From DASUPK01 sp963819715 (GTDB lineage: Bacteria > Actinomycetota > Thermoleophilia > Solirubrobacterales > 70-9): a stretch of 64,000 nt of DNA. Where the stretch lies: assembly GCA_963819715.1 (NCBI GenBank), contig CAWFXE010000006.1, positions 1 through 64,000 on the forward strand. The letters are read 5' to 3'. This document shows, piece by piece, positions 48,795-56,884 of this stretch (positions are counted from its first letter, which is position 1; the number at the start of each line of letters is the position of its first letter). Both the position numbers and the translations under genes were made by a program. Under the pieces are notes generated by a model that saw nothing but the letters and a program-made list of their open reading frames with translations, was not told the DNA's origin and made no database searches.

Positions 48795-49661
48795 ATGGAC
48801 GCAAATTCAGCTTCAGCGGTCCTCTTTCCGGGTCAGGGGGTCGGGGATACGTCGAGCCGTGAGGCCGTCGCGGATCTCCGCCCGGACCTCCTCGGCCTCG
48901 CCGCCGAGCTGGTGGGCGAGGACCCGTTCGAGCGGATGGCGGAGGGGACGGCGTACGCCCAGCCCGCCGTCTACTGCGCCTCCATTGCCGGCTATGAGCG
49001 GCTCGGCCGCCCGGCCGCCCGATACTTCGCCGGCCATTCGCTTGGCGAGGTAGGCGCCCTCGCCGCGGCCGGCGCGATCGACGACGCCGACGGACTGCGC
49101 ATCGTGGTGGCCCGTGGCAGGGTCATGGACGAGGTCGCCCGCGCGGGGGAGCTCGGCGGGATGCTCGCCGTCGGCTCGGACCGCGATGGCGCGCAGGCTC
49201 TCGCCGACGAGCACGGGCTGATCCTGGCGAACGAGAACTCGCCGCAGCAATTCGTGCTCTCTGGGCCGCTGGCGCGGATCGAGGAGGCTGAGGCCGCGGC
49301 GAAGGACTCCGGGGTGAAGGCCAAGAAGCTCGCGGTCGCCGGCGCCTTCCACACCGAGGCCATGGCTTCCGGCGTGGAGGCATTCCGCGCCGAGCTGGAC
49401 GAGATCGAGTTCGGGGAGCCCGAGGCCCCGGTGGTCTCCTCGACCGCCGCGGACTTCTTTGGCGACGACGTGCGGGACGCGCTGGCCGCCTCGCTGGTCA
49501 CCCCGATCCGCTGGACCGCCGTGCTGGCCAAGCTCGACAAGCTCGGGGTGACCCGCTACCTGGACGTCGGCCCGGGCAAGGTGCTGGCCGGCCTCGTCCG
49601 CCGCACGCTCGCCGGCACGGACATCGAGATCGTCACCAGCCGGGCGCCCGCCCATGCCTGA
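48795..49661 (+). CDS. fabD: Malonyl-CoA:ACP transacylase
   Basis: Acyltransferase of 288 aa that loads malonyl groups onto acyl carrier protein. The nucleophile elbow is FAGHSLGEVGAL (Ser near residue 85), preceded by the FPGQG motif near residue 12. The catalytic histidine is in AVAGAFHTEAM near residue 191. First gene of a fatty acid synthesis operon; its end overlaps fabH by eight bases. Confidence 0.93.
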   Translation: MDANSASAVLFPGQGVGDTSSREAVADLRPDLLGLAAELVGEDPFERMAEGTAYAQPAVYCASIAGYERLGRPAARYFAGHSLGEVGALAAAGAIDDADGLRIVVARGRVMDEVARAGELGGMLAVGSDRDGAQALADEHGLILANENSPQQFVLSGPLARIEEAEAAAKDSGVKAKKLAVAGAFHTEAMASGVEAFRAELDEIEFGEPEAPVVSSTAADFFGDDVRDALAASLVTPIRWTAVLAKLDKLGVTRYLDVGPGKVLAGLVRRTLAGTDIEIVTSRAPAHA

Positions 49662-50707
49662 GCTCTCGCCGGGACAGCAGTGGGAGGTCGACTCGTCGCT
49701 GGTGGATCCCGAGGGACTGGTCGCCCGGGCGACCGGGGCGGCGACAAACGGTGCCAAGCAGACCACGGGCCCGGGAATCGCCGCCGTCGCGGCCTCCCTG
49801 CCCGAGCGCGTCGTGGAGAACGAGGAGCTCGCTCGCCCGCTGGGAGTCGACTCGGAGTGGATCTCCTCCCGGACCGGGATCCATCGCCGCCGCCGCGTCA
49901 ACGGCGAGACGCAGGTCGATCTGGCGGCTGACGCCGGGTCGCGCGCCCTCGCGCTGGCCGGAGTGGATCCCACGGACATCGACCTTCTCCTGATCGCGAC
50001 CTGTACCCCGGACCAGCTGCTGCCCCATGCGGCGCCGCTGGTCGCCGACCGAATGGGAGCCAGATCAGCGGGCGCCATGGACATCGGCGCCGCCTGTACT
50101 GGCTTCCTCTCGGCCCTCTCTCTGGCGGCGGCGCAGCTCGAGTCCGGACGGGCTCGGGCTGCGACTCGTCGTCGGCGCCGAGGTGCTCAGCGGGGTCACC
50201 GACTACACCGACAGGCGAACCGCCGGTCTCTTCGGCGATGGGGCCGGGGCCGCACTGCTCACCCTGGGCGGCCCCGGTCTGATCGGCCCGATCGTGCTGC
50301 ACTCGGATGGCGCGCGGGGGGACCTGATCCGAGCGTCGAACGAGGAGCGGCTGGTGAGGATGGACGGCCGCGCCACCTTCCGCGCGGCGGTTGCAGCAAT
50401 GAGCGACACGACGCAGCAGGTCGTCTCGGACGCCGGCCTGTCGATGGAGGAGATCGACCTCTTCGTCTACCACCAAGCCAACTCTCGGATCATCTCCGCC
50501 GTCGGCGAGCGGCTCGACCTGCCCCGCGACCGGGTGATCGACTGCCTCGCCGAGTATGGCAACACCTCCGCCGCGAGCATTCCGATCGCCCTCTCCGAGG
50601 CCGCATCCGCGGGTCTGCTCCAGAAGGGATCCCGGGTGCTGCTGTCCGCCTTCGGCGCCGGGCTGACCTGGGGCGCCGGGATCGTCGAGTGGGAGGGGAC
50701 GGCGTGA
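49654..50707 (+). CDS. fabH: 3-oxoacyl-ACP synthase III, with apparent one-base frameshift
   Basis: Condensing enzyme that starts fatty acid chains from acyl-CoA and malonyl-ACP. Catalytic triad across the two frames: Cys in DIGAACTGFLSAL, His in FVYHQANSRI, Asn in EYGNTSAASIPIAL. The first frame runs through AAAQLESGRARAA and then becomes arginine-rich; the second resumes as LRLVVGAEVLSGVTDYTDRR. They are joined near GCTCGGGCTGCG (about 50154-50162), where removing one G gives a continuous protein of about 350 aa. As fabH is usually essential and every other gene of the operon is intact, a sequence error is likely. Overlaps fabD by 8 bases and fabG by 4. Confidence 0.85.
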
Positions 50708-51504
50708 GCGTGACGCAGACCGCGGCCGCCGCCGAGGACATCGCCGCGAAGCAACGTGTGGGTTGCGCGTTGGTCACCGGCGCGTCCCGCGGAATCGGCG
50801 CCGCCACCGCCAAGGCCCTGGCCGAGGACGGCTGGTCCGTCGCCGTCAACTACTCCCGGGACCGGGATGGCGCTGAGTCGATCGCTTCCTCGATCGAGGA
50901 GGACGGTGGCACCGCGCTGGCGGTCGGCGCCGATGTCGCCGACACCGCCGCGGCGGACGAGATGCTCGCGGAGGTCGCCGAGAAGCTCGGTCCTGTGCTG
51001 GTGCTCGTCAACAACGCCGGGATCACGGCCGACAACCTCTCGATGCGAATCAGCGACGAGGACTGGAGCCGCGTCCTCGACGTCAATCTGACCGCCGCCT
51101 TCCGCCTCACCCGCTCCGCGATCGGCCCGATGATGCGGCAGCGCTTCGGCCGGGTGATCAACGTCTCGTCCGTGTCCGGCCTGCGGGCCAATCCCGGCCA
51201 GGCCAACTACGCGGCCTCCAAGGCGGGATTGATCGCCTTCGGCCGTACGGTCGCGGTGGAGGTCGCCCGCCGCGGGGTGACCGTGAACGCCGTGGCGCCC
51301 GGCTTGATCGAGACCCATCTGACCCGCGACTTCACCTCCAATGGCGCCGAGGGGAACGGATCCAGCGGCCTGCTGGACGCGATCCCGGCCCGGCGGACCG
51401 GCACGCCGGACGAGGTCGCCGCCGCCATCCGCTTTCTCGCATCCGAGGAAGCCGCGTACGTGACCGGGGCGGTACTGCCCGTCGACGGCGGCATGTCCGC
51501 CTAA
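50704..51504 (+). CDS. fabG: 3-oxoacyl-ACP reductase
   Basis: NADPH-dependent SDR of 266 aa. GASRGIGAATAKAL is the nucleotide-binding loop, NNAG follows in VLVNNAGITADN, the serine is in INVSSVSGL, and YAASKAG supplies Tyr and Lys. The C-terminus ends VTGAVLPVDGGMSA, characteristic of FabG. An 18-residue N-terminal extension (after GTG 50704) precedes the first strand. The start overlaps the fabH stop (GTGA); acpP follows after 24 bases with its own AAGGAGG site. Confidence 0.92.
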   Translation: MSVTQTAAAAEDIAAKQRVGCALVTGASRGIGAATAKALAEDGWSVAVNYSRDRDGAESIASSIEEDGGTALAVGADVADTAAADEMLAEVAEKLGPVLVLVNNAGITADNLSMRISDEDWSRVLDVNLTAAFRLTRSAIGPMMRQRFGRVINVSSVSGLRANPGQANYAASKAGLIAFGRTVAVEVARRGVTVNAVAPGLIETHLTRDFTSNGAEGNGSSGLLDAIPARRTGTPDEVAAAIRFLASEEAAYVTGAVLPVDGGMSA

Positions 51505-51528
51505 TCAACCAACGAAGGAGGAACACAG

Positions 51529-51774
51529 ATGACGACCGCAACGAAGGACCAGGTGCAGGAGAGGGTGATCTCGGCGCTCGTCGAGTTCGGTGAGGAGCCC
51601 GAGAACGTCAAGCCTGACTCGCGCTTCGAGGACCTGGACATCGACTCGCTCGACCTGGTCGAGCTCGCTCAGGTGATCGAGGACGAGTACGGCATCGAAG
51701 TCACCGATGCCGACATGGACAAGATCGCGACCGTTCAGGACGTCGTCGAGTTCGTGTCCGCGCGCCAGTCCTGA
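51529..51774 (+). CDS. acpP: Acyl carrier protein
   Basis: Acidic 81-aa carrier. The phosphopantetheine serine is in DLDIDSLDLVELAQVIEDEYGI (cited here as DIDSLDLVE), the universal DSL motif. A strong AAGGAGG ribosome site lies just upstream, fitting the high expression ACP needs. The stop overlaps the fabF start (TGATG). Four-helix fold and length are typical. Confidence 0.95.
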   Translation: MTTATKDQVQERVISALVEFGEEPENVKPDSRFEDLDIDSLDLVELAQVIEDEYGIEVTDADMDKIATVQDVVEFVSARQS

Positions 51775-52970
51775 TGCGCCGCGTTGCGATCACCGGGATC
51801 GGCGCCGTCACGCCTCTGGGCGTTGGCGCTCCCGCGCTCCACGAGCGCTGGGCCGCCGGCGAGTCCGGGATCGAGGACGGCCTCGCGCGGGCCTCGGAGT
51901 TCGAGGCGACCGACCACCTGACCCGGCGCCAGGTGCGTCGGACCGACCGCTTCACCCAGCTCGCGATGGTGGCCGCCGCCGAGGCGATCGCGCAGGCGGG
52001 GCTGGACGAGGCGCCATATGACCGCACCGAGATCGGCAGCGTGATCGGCACCGGCATCGGCGGCCTCTCGACGATCGAGTCCGAGCACAACGTTCTGCAG
52101 GAGAGCGGGCAGGGCAAGGTCTCGCCTCACTGCGTTCCGCAGATGATGGCCAACTCGGCCTCGGGCGCCCTCGCGATCGAGCACGATCTGCGCGGCCAGT
52201 GCTTCGGGACGGTCTCGGCCTGTGCCGCCGGCGCCCACGCCGTCGGCGCGGCGGCCCGGATGATCTCCTACGGCGACGCCGTCGCCTGCGTGACTGGCGG
52301 CGCGGAGTCCGCAATGACGCCGCTGGCCACGGCTGCCTTCGCGGAGATGGGCGCCACCTCGGAGTCCGGCATCTCCCGCCCCTTCGACCGCCGCCGCGAC
52401 GGATTCGTCATGGGCGAGGGAGCAGGGGTGATGGTCCTCGAGGACGCCGAGACGGCAGAGCTGCGAGGCGCCCGGATCCTCGGGTATGTGACCGGGTACG
52501 GCGCCACCGCCGACGCCCACCACATGACCGCGCCGGAGCCGAGCGGCGACGGTGCGGCCCGCGCGATCCGCAAGGCCCTGGCCGACGCCGACATCGAATC
52601 CGGCGACATCGCCTACGTCAACGCGCACGGCACCTCGACGCCCCTCAACGATCGCTCCGAGACCGAGGCGCTGAAGAAAGCGCTCGGCGACGACGCGCTC
52701 CGTATTCCGACCTCGTCGACCAAGTCGGCGATCGGGCACCTGCTCGGCGCCGCCGGGGCCGTGGAGGCCGTGGAGACGCTGCAGGCGCTCCGCGCCAAGC
52801 AGGCCCCCCCGACGCTCAACTACGAGGAACCCGACGAGGGGCTCGACCTCGACTACGTCGCGGGGGAGGCGAAGGCGCTGCCGCTGAACGGCCATCCCGC
52901 GGTCGGGATCAGCAACTCGTTCGGATTCGGCGGCCACAACGTCGTCCTCTGCATCGAGGCTGCCGCGTGA
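51774..52970 (+). CDS. fabF: 3-oxoacyl-ACP synthase II
   Basis: Elongating condensing enzyme of 398 aa. The active-site Cys is in TVSACAAGAHAVG near residue 155, His in VNAHGTSTPLND near 285 and the second His in KSAIGHLLGAAGAVE near 322. GFGGHN closes the C-terminus. It extends acyl-ACP by two carbons. The overlap with the carboxyltransferase gene (GTGA) couples their translation. Confidence 0.95.
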   Translation: MRRVAITGIGAVTPLGVGAPALHERWAAGESGIEDGLARASEFEATDHLTRRQVRRTDRFTQLAMVAAAEAIAQAGLDEAPYDRTEIGSVIGTGIGGLSTIESEHNVLQESGQGKVSPHCVPQMMANSASGALAIEHDLRGQCFGTVSACAAGAHAVGAAARMISYGDAVACVTGGAESAMTPLATAAFAEMGATSESGISRPFDRRRDGFVMGEGAGVMVLEDAETAELRGARILGYVTGYGATADAHHMTAPEPSGDGAARAIRKALADADIESGDIAYVNAHGTSTPLNDRSETEALKKALGDDALRIPTSSTKSAIGHLLGAAGAVEAVETLQALRAKQAPPTLNYEEPDEGLDLDYVAGEAKALPLNGHPAVGISNSFGFGGHNVVLCIEAAA

Positions 52971-54406
52971 ACCTGATGCTCGCCGAGAAGGAGGCGACGA
53001 GCCCCGAGCGGCTGGCGCCGCTGGAGCGGCTTGAGGCGCTCTGCGATTCCGGATCGCTCGAGTTGGTCCGCACCCGGATCGCTTCTCGCTCTGACCGATC
53101 GGCGCCGGGCGACGGAGTGGTTGCGGGCGCCGGCAGCGTCGGCGGTCGGCCGGTCTACTGCTATGCGCAGGACCAGAGCTTCGCCGGCGGATCGCTCGGC
53201 ACGGCGCAGGCCGAGACGATCGTGCGTGTCCTCGAGCTCGCCGGGCGGGCCGACGCCCCGGTCGTCGGCTTCGTCGCCTCCGGCGGCGCGCGGATCGACG
53301 AGGGCGCCGGGGCGCTCGGCGGTTATGGGGCGATCTTCCGCCAGCACGTCGCCCTCTCCGGCCGCGTGCCACAGATCAGCGTGATCACCGGGACCTCCGC
53401 CGGCGGCGGGGCCTACTCGCCGGCGCTGACCGACTTCGTCGTGATGACCGAGGAGGCCCGGCTCTTCCTCACCGGCCCCGGCGTGGTCGAGGAGGTGATG
53501 GGAGAGAGCGTGACGATGGACGAGCTCGGCGGCGCGCGAGTCCACTCCCGAAACGGCGTCTGCGACCTGGTCGCCCCCGACGACCGGGCCGCCGCCGAGC
53601 TGGTCCGCGACCTGCTCGGCCACCTGCCTCAGAGCTCCGCCTCGCCGCCCGATCCCGTCCTGCCCCAGGAACCGCTCGGCCGCGACCCGGGCACCGCCGT
53701 GCCGGCCAACCCGCGCAAGGTCTACGACGTCCGCTCGGTGATCCGCTGCATCGGCGACTCGAGCTCGATGCTGGAGCTCTCTCCGCGATGGGCCCGCAAC
53801 ATGGTCACGGCGCTGATCCGGCTGAACGGCCATCCCGTGGGCGTCGTCGCCAACCAACCCCACCACCTGGGCGGCGTGATCGACTCCGCGGCATCGGAGA
53901 AGGCAGCCGGCTTCATTCGCCGTTGCGATTCCTTCGGCCTGCCGCTCGTGGTCCTGGTCGACACGCCGGGCTTCCTGCCGGGGACGAAGCAGGAGGGGAT
54001 GGGAGTGATCCGGCACGGCGCCGGGCTGCTGCACGCTTTCTCGGCCGCCCGGGTCCCGAAGGTGACGGTGGTCCTGCGCAAGGCCTACGGCGGCGGTTTC
54101 ATCACGATGAACTCGCGCCAGCTCGGGGCGGACGTGGTGCTGGCCTGGCCCACGGCCGAGATCGGCGTCCTGGGCGCCCGCCAGGCCGTGGGGATCATGC
54201 ACCGGCGCGCGATCGAAGGATCCGCGGATCCGGCAGCAGAGCACGCTCGCCTCGCCGAAGAGTACGCGGAGGGAAATCTCAGGGCCGACGTCGCCGCGGG
54301 CGCCGGAGACGTGGACGAGGTGATTGAGCCGGGGGAGACGCGGGCGCGCCTGATCTGGGCGCTCTCGGCTCTCGGCGGAGCCAACGGACGAAGGAGAACG
54401 GCATGA
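52967..54406 (+). CDS. Acyl-CoA carboxylase carboxyltransferase subunit (AccD/PccB type)
   Basis: Carboxyltransferase of 479 aa with both crotonase-like halves in one chain, as in actinobacterial AccD4-6/PccB proteins. The first half has VGFVASGGARIDEGAGALGGYG and VITGTSAGGGAYSPALTDFVVM. The second half has PVGVVANQPHHLGGVID, VDTPGFLPGTKQE and KAYGGGFITMNS. Lying inside the fatty acid operon it most likely makes malonyl-CoA, with a biotinylated subunit encoded elsewhere. GTG start overlaps fabF; the stop overlaps the MaoC gene (ATGA). Confidence 0.88.
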   Translation: MNLMLAEKEATSPERLAPLERLEALCDSGSLELVRTRIASRSDRSAPGDGVVAGAGSVGGRPVYCYAQDQSFAGGSLGTAQAETIVRVLELAGRADAPVVGFVASGGARIDEGAGALGGYGAIFRQHVALSGRVPQISVITGTSAGGGAYSPALTDFVVMTEEARLFLTGPGVVEEVMGESVTMDELGGARVHSRNGVCDLVAPDDRAAAELVRDLLGHLPQSSASPPDPVLPQEPLGRDPGTAVPANPRKVYDVRSVIRCIGDSSSMLELSPRWARNMVTALIRLNGHPVGVVANQPHHLGGVIDSAASEKAAGFIRRCDSFGLPLVVLVDTPGFLPGTKQEGMGVIRHGAGLLHAFSAARVPKVTVVLRKAYGGGFITMNSRQLGADVVLAWPTAEIGVLGARQAVGIMHRRAIEGSADPAAEHARLAEEYAEGNLRADVAAGAGDVDEVIEPGETRARLIWALSALGGANGRRRTA

Positions 54407-54954
54407 CGACCGAGACGATCGACACGACGCGCGAGGGCACGCTCTGGCGCGAGGCCCCGCCCTACTTCGACGACCTGGAGATCGGCGACTCGATGGAGTC
54501 CTCGGGCCGGACGGTGACCGAGTACGACGTGGTCTCGTTCGCTGCGCTCACCGGCGACTGGCACCCGCAGCACGCGGACGCCGCCTGGGCGGAGGAGAGC
54601 CCATTCGGCCGCCGGATCGCGCACGGGATGCTCGTTCTCTCCTACGCGCTCGGCCTGCTCCCGATCGACCCCCGAGTGGTGCTCGCCCTGCGCTCGATCG
54701 ACGGCGCGGTCTTGAAGCGGCCGGTCGGCCTGGGCGACACGATCCGAGTGCGTGCCCGGCTCGCCGACAAGCGCGAGCTCGGCGCCGAGACCGGGCTGGT
54801 CACCCTGGCGGTCCGGATCGTCAACCAGGCCGACGAGCTGGTGGCGCGCATGGAGATCGTCGTCCTCTGGCGCCGCGAGCTCGAGCGGGAGGAGGCCCAA
54901 TCCTCCGCCGTCGACGAGCTCTCCCCGATCCAGGACGGCAGGCTGCTCGCCTGA
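54403..54954 (+). CDS. MaoC-like hot-dog dehydratase
   Basis: Protein of 183 aa with a MaoC/R-hydratase hot-dog domain. The hydratase-2 motif region is SFAALTGDWHPQHADAAWAEESPFGRRIAHGMLVLSYA, which holds the catalytic Asp (GDWHPQH) and His pair. It probably acts as the 3-hydroxyacyl-ACP dehydratase of this operon, a role filled by FabZ in many bacteria and by HadAB/HadBC heterodimers in mycobacteria; only one hot-dog gene is present here. Overlaps its neighbours at both ends. Confidence 0.83.
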   Translation: MTTETIDTTREGTLWREAPPYFDDLEIGDSMESSGRTVTEYDVVSFAALTGDWHPQHADAAWAEESPFGRRIAHGMLVLSYALGLLPIDPRVVLALRSIDGAVLKRPVGLGDTIRVRARLADKRELGAETGLVTLAVRIVNQADELVARMEIVVLWRRELEREEAQSSAVDELSPIQDGRLLA

Positions 54955-55760
54955 TGCTGGCCGGCAAGAGATTCCTGATCACGGGCGTCCTGACGAGGAA
55001 GAGCATCGCCTTCGCGGTGGCGCGCGAGGCGCAGCTCGCCGGGGCAGAGGTGCTGCTGACCGGCTTCGGCCGCACCCGGCGGATGACCGAGCGCGCTGCC
55101 GCGCGCCTTCCCGAGCCACCCGACGTGCTGGAGCTCGACATCAACTCCGAGGAGGACCTCGCCGGCCTGGCCGGAGACATCGACGATCGCTGGGGTGCCC
55201 TGGACGGAGCGCTGCACGCGATCGCCTTCGCCCCGGCGGACGCGATCGGTGGCCGCTTCATGGAGACGCCGCCGGAGAGCGCCCTCGAGGCCTTCCGCAC
55301 GAGCGCCTACTCCTATCAGGCGCTGGCTCGCCATCTCGCGCCTCTGATGGAGGGAGGGGGCAGCGTCGTCGGCCTCGACTTCGACGCCACGGTCGCCTGG
55401 CCGTCCTACGACTGGATGGGCGTCGCCAAGGCGGCGCTCGAGTCGGTCAACCGCTACCTGGCACGCGAGCTGGGCCCGCACGGCATCCGATCGAACCTGA
55501 TCTCTGCTGGCCCGATCTCCTCACCGGCGGCCGGCGGCATCGACGGCTTCGACCAGCTTGCAACGAGCTGGCCCGAGGCGGCCCCTCTCGGCTGGGACAC
55601 CGAAGACCCAACCCCGGTCGCCCGCGCCGTCCTCTTCTTGCTCTCGGACTGGTCGGAGGCGATCAGCGGCGAGGTGATCCATGTGGACGGCGGGGCTCAC
55701 GCCGTCGCCACTCAGAACGGGGTCAGCGTCCCTTCCAGTCTGGCTCTCGCTTCTCACTGA
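54954..55760 (+). CDS. fabI: Enoyl-ACP reductase (FabI/InhA type)
   Basis: NADH-dependent SDR-type enoyl reductase of 268 aa. LAGKRFLITGVLTRKSIAFAVAREA has the FabI-type GV-(x)6-SIA nucleotide loop; AIAFAP is conserved and the Tyr-x6-Lys pair is YDWMGVAKAAL. VGLDFDATVAWPSY is close to mycobacterial InhA (GxDFDxxxAxPxY). Last gene of the operon and last reduction of each elongation cycle. Its 3' end overlaps the convergent crotonase gene by 38 bases. Confidence 0.9.
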   Translation: MLAGKRFLITGVLTRKSIAFAVAREAQLAGAEVLLTGFGRTRRMTERAAARLPEPPDVLELDINSEEDLAGLAGDIDDRWGALDGALHAIAFAPADAIGGRFMETPPESALEAFRTSAYSYQALARHLAPLMEGGGSVVGLDFDATVAWPSYDWMGVAKAALESVNRYLARELGPHGIRSNLISAGPISSPAAGGIDGFDQLATSWPEAAPLGWDTEDPTPVARAVLFLLSDWSEAISGEVIHVDGGAHAVATQNGVSVPSSLALASH

Positions 55761-56490
55761 AAGCCGTCGCACCCTCGATCGCGTCCTCGGAGGTGAACAC
55801 CGGGGCGACGATCTCACCCTGCTTGGCCCAGAAGGTCTCGTCGTCCCATGAGCCCTGCCGGTTCAGGATCGTCTTCGAGGCGGCCGTCGCGAGGGGCGCA
55901 TTGGCAGCGACCTCGGCTGCCAGCTCCAGGGCAACGTCGAGCGACTTGCCGGGGTCCGCGAGGCGGTTGACCAGACCGAGCTCTGCGCCTCGCTCGGCTG
56001 TGATCGTCTCGCCGGTCAGCGCCAATTCCATTGCGATCGCGGCGGGGAGGCGTCGCGGCAGCTGGCGAAGCGCGCCTCCGGCGGCGACCAGGCCGCGCTT
56101 CGCCTCGGGGATGCCGAGCTTGGCCCCCTTGGCGGCGACGATCAGGTCGCAGGCCAGGGCGATCTCCAGTCCTCCTGCGACGGCGAAGCCCTCGATGGCC
56201 GCGATCAGCGGCTTATCGGCCGGCTTCTGGACGATCCCGGCGAATCCGCGGTCGCCGGTCCATGGCCGCTCGCCGCTGGCGAACGCCTTCAGGTCCATGC
56301 CCGAGCTGAAGCCCTTCCCCTCGCCGGCGATCACCCCGACGCTGAGCTCGTCCGTCGAGTCGAGCTCGTCGAGCACGTCGGCCATCGCCTCGGCCATCGC
56401 CAGGTTGACGGCGTTGCGGGCATCGGGCCGGTTCAGGGTGATCAGCAGGACACGGTCGCGCCGTTCGGTGAGCAGTGGCTGCTCGTTCAC
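55723..56490 (-). CDS. Enoyl-CoA hydratase/crotonase family protein
   Basis: Crotonase-fold protein of 255 aa. The oxyanion-hole motif is GKGFSSGMDLKAF, the second is AIEGFAVAGGLEIALACDLIVAA. In the catalytic region GIPEAKRGLVAAGGAL, the first glutamate of canonical hydratases lies in PEAKRGL while the second position is a glycine-rich loop, so hydratase activity is likely but not certain. Probably acts in fatty acid or amino acid degradation, opposite in direction to the adjoining synthesis operon. Confidence 0.82.
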   Translation of the reverse strand: MNEQPLLTERRDRVLLITLNRPDARNAVNLAMAEAMADVLDELDSTDELSVGVIAGEGKGFSSGMDLKAFASGERPWTGDRGFAGIVQKPADKPLIAAIEGFAVAGGLEIALACDLIVAAKGAKLGIPEAKRGLVAAGGALRQLPRRLPAAIAMELALTGETITAERGAELGLVNRLADPGKSLDVALELAAEVAANAPLATAASKTILNRQGSWDDETFWAKQGEIVAPVFTSEDAIEGATAFSEKREPDWKGR

Positions 56491-56525
56491 GGGGCGGGAC
56501 CTTACAATCGCCCGTCAGCAGGCGC

Positions 56526-56599
56526 GCCCAGGTAGCTCAGTTGGCCAGAGCACTTCACTCGTAATGAAGGGGTCGCCGGTTCGAATCCGGCCCTGGGCT
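56526..56599 (+). tRNA. tRNA-Thr (anticodon CGT)
   Basis: Complete cloverleaf of 74 nt: acceptor GCCCAGG/CCTGGGC, D-arm GCTCAGTTGGCCAGAGC, anticodon stem CTTCA/TGAAG with loop CTCGTAA (anticodon CGT), T-arm GCCGG-TTCGAAT-CCGGC, discriminator T. CCA is not encoded. A protein start codon follows after only three bases. Confidence 0.95.
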
Positions 56600-56602
56600 T
56601 CG

Positions 56603-56866
56603 ATGCAGACCACTGAGTCAGACACGGTCGACAGCCTGGTCCTCGACCTGATCGAATGGATCGGCCCCGAGCCCCGCCCCTACGCCGAGGCGCTCGAGGC
56701 CTGGCGGACCTCCTGCCCCCGGTTTCCCATCTGGGAGGAGGCCACCGACCGGGGCTTGATCGCGCGCTCCCGCCCGCCGGGCGCCCCTGCGCTGATCGCC
56801 GTCACCCCGGCCGGCGCCGAGCACTTGCGCAGGAATCGCCCTTTCCATAGGCGGCCGGCGTTGTAG
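56603..56866 (+). CDS. Conserved hypothetical small protein (87 aa) fused transcriptionally to tRNA-Thr
   Basis: Protein starting MQTTESDTVDSLVLDLIEW, then GPEPRPYAEALEAWRTSCP and FPIWEEATDRGLI. This pattern is found in short conserved proteins of many bacteria, some mislabelled as phosphoglycerate dehydrogenase; it looks like a small winged-helix domain ending VTPAGAEHLRRNRP. The ATG is three bases after the mature tRNA end and has no ribosome site, so tRNA 3' processing would itself create a near-leaderless mRNA. Function unknown. Confidence 0.72.
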   Translation: MQTTESDTVDSLVLDLIEWIGPEPRPYAEALEAWRTSCPRFPIWEEATDRGLIARSRPPGAPALIAVTPAGAEHLRRNRPFHRRPAL

Positions 56867-56884
56867 GGTCTCTCCGGAGGAGAG

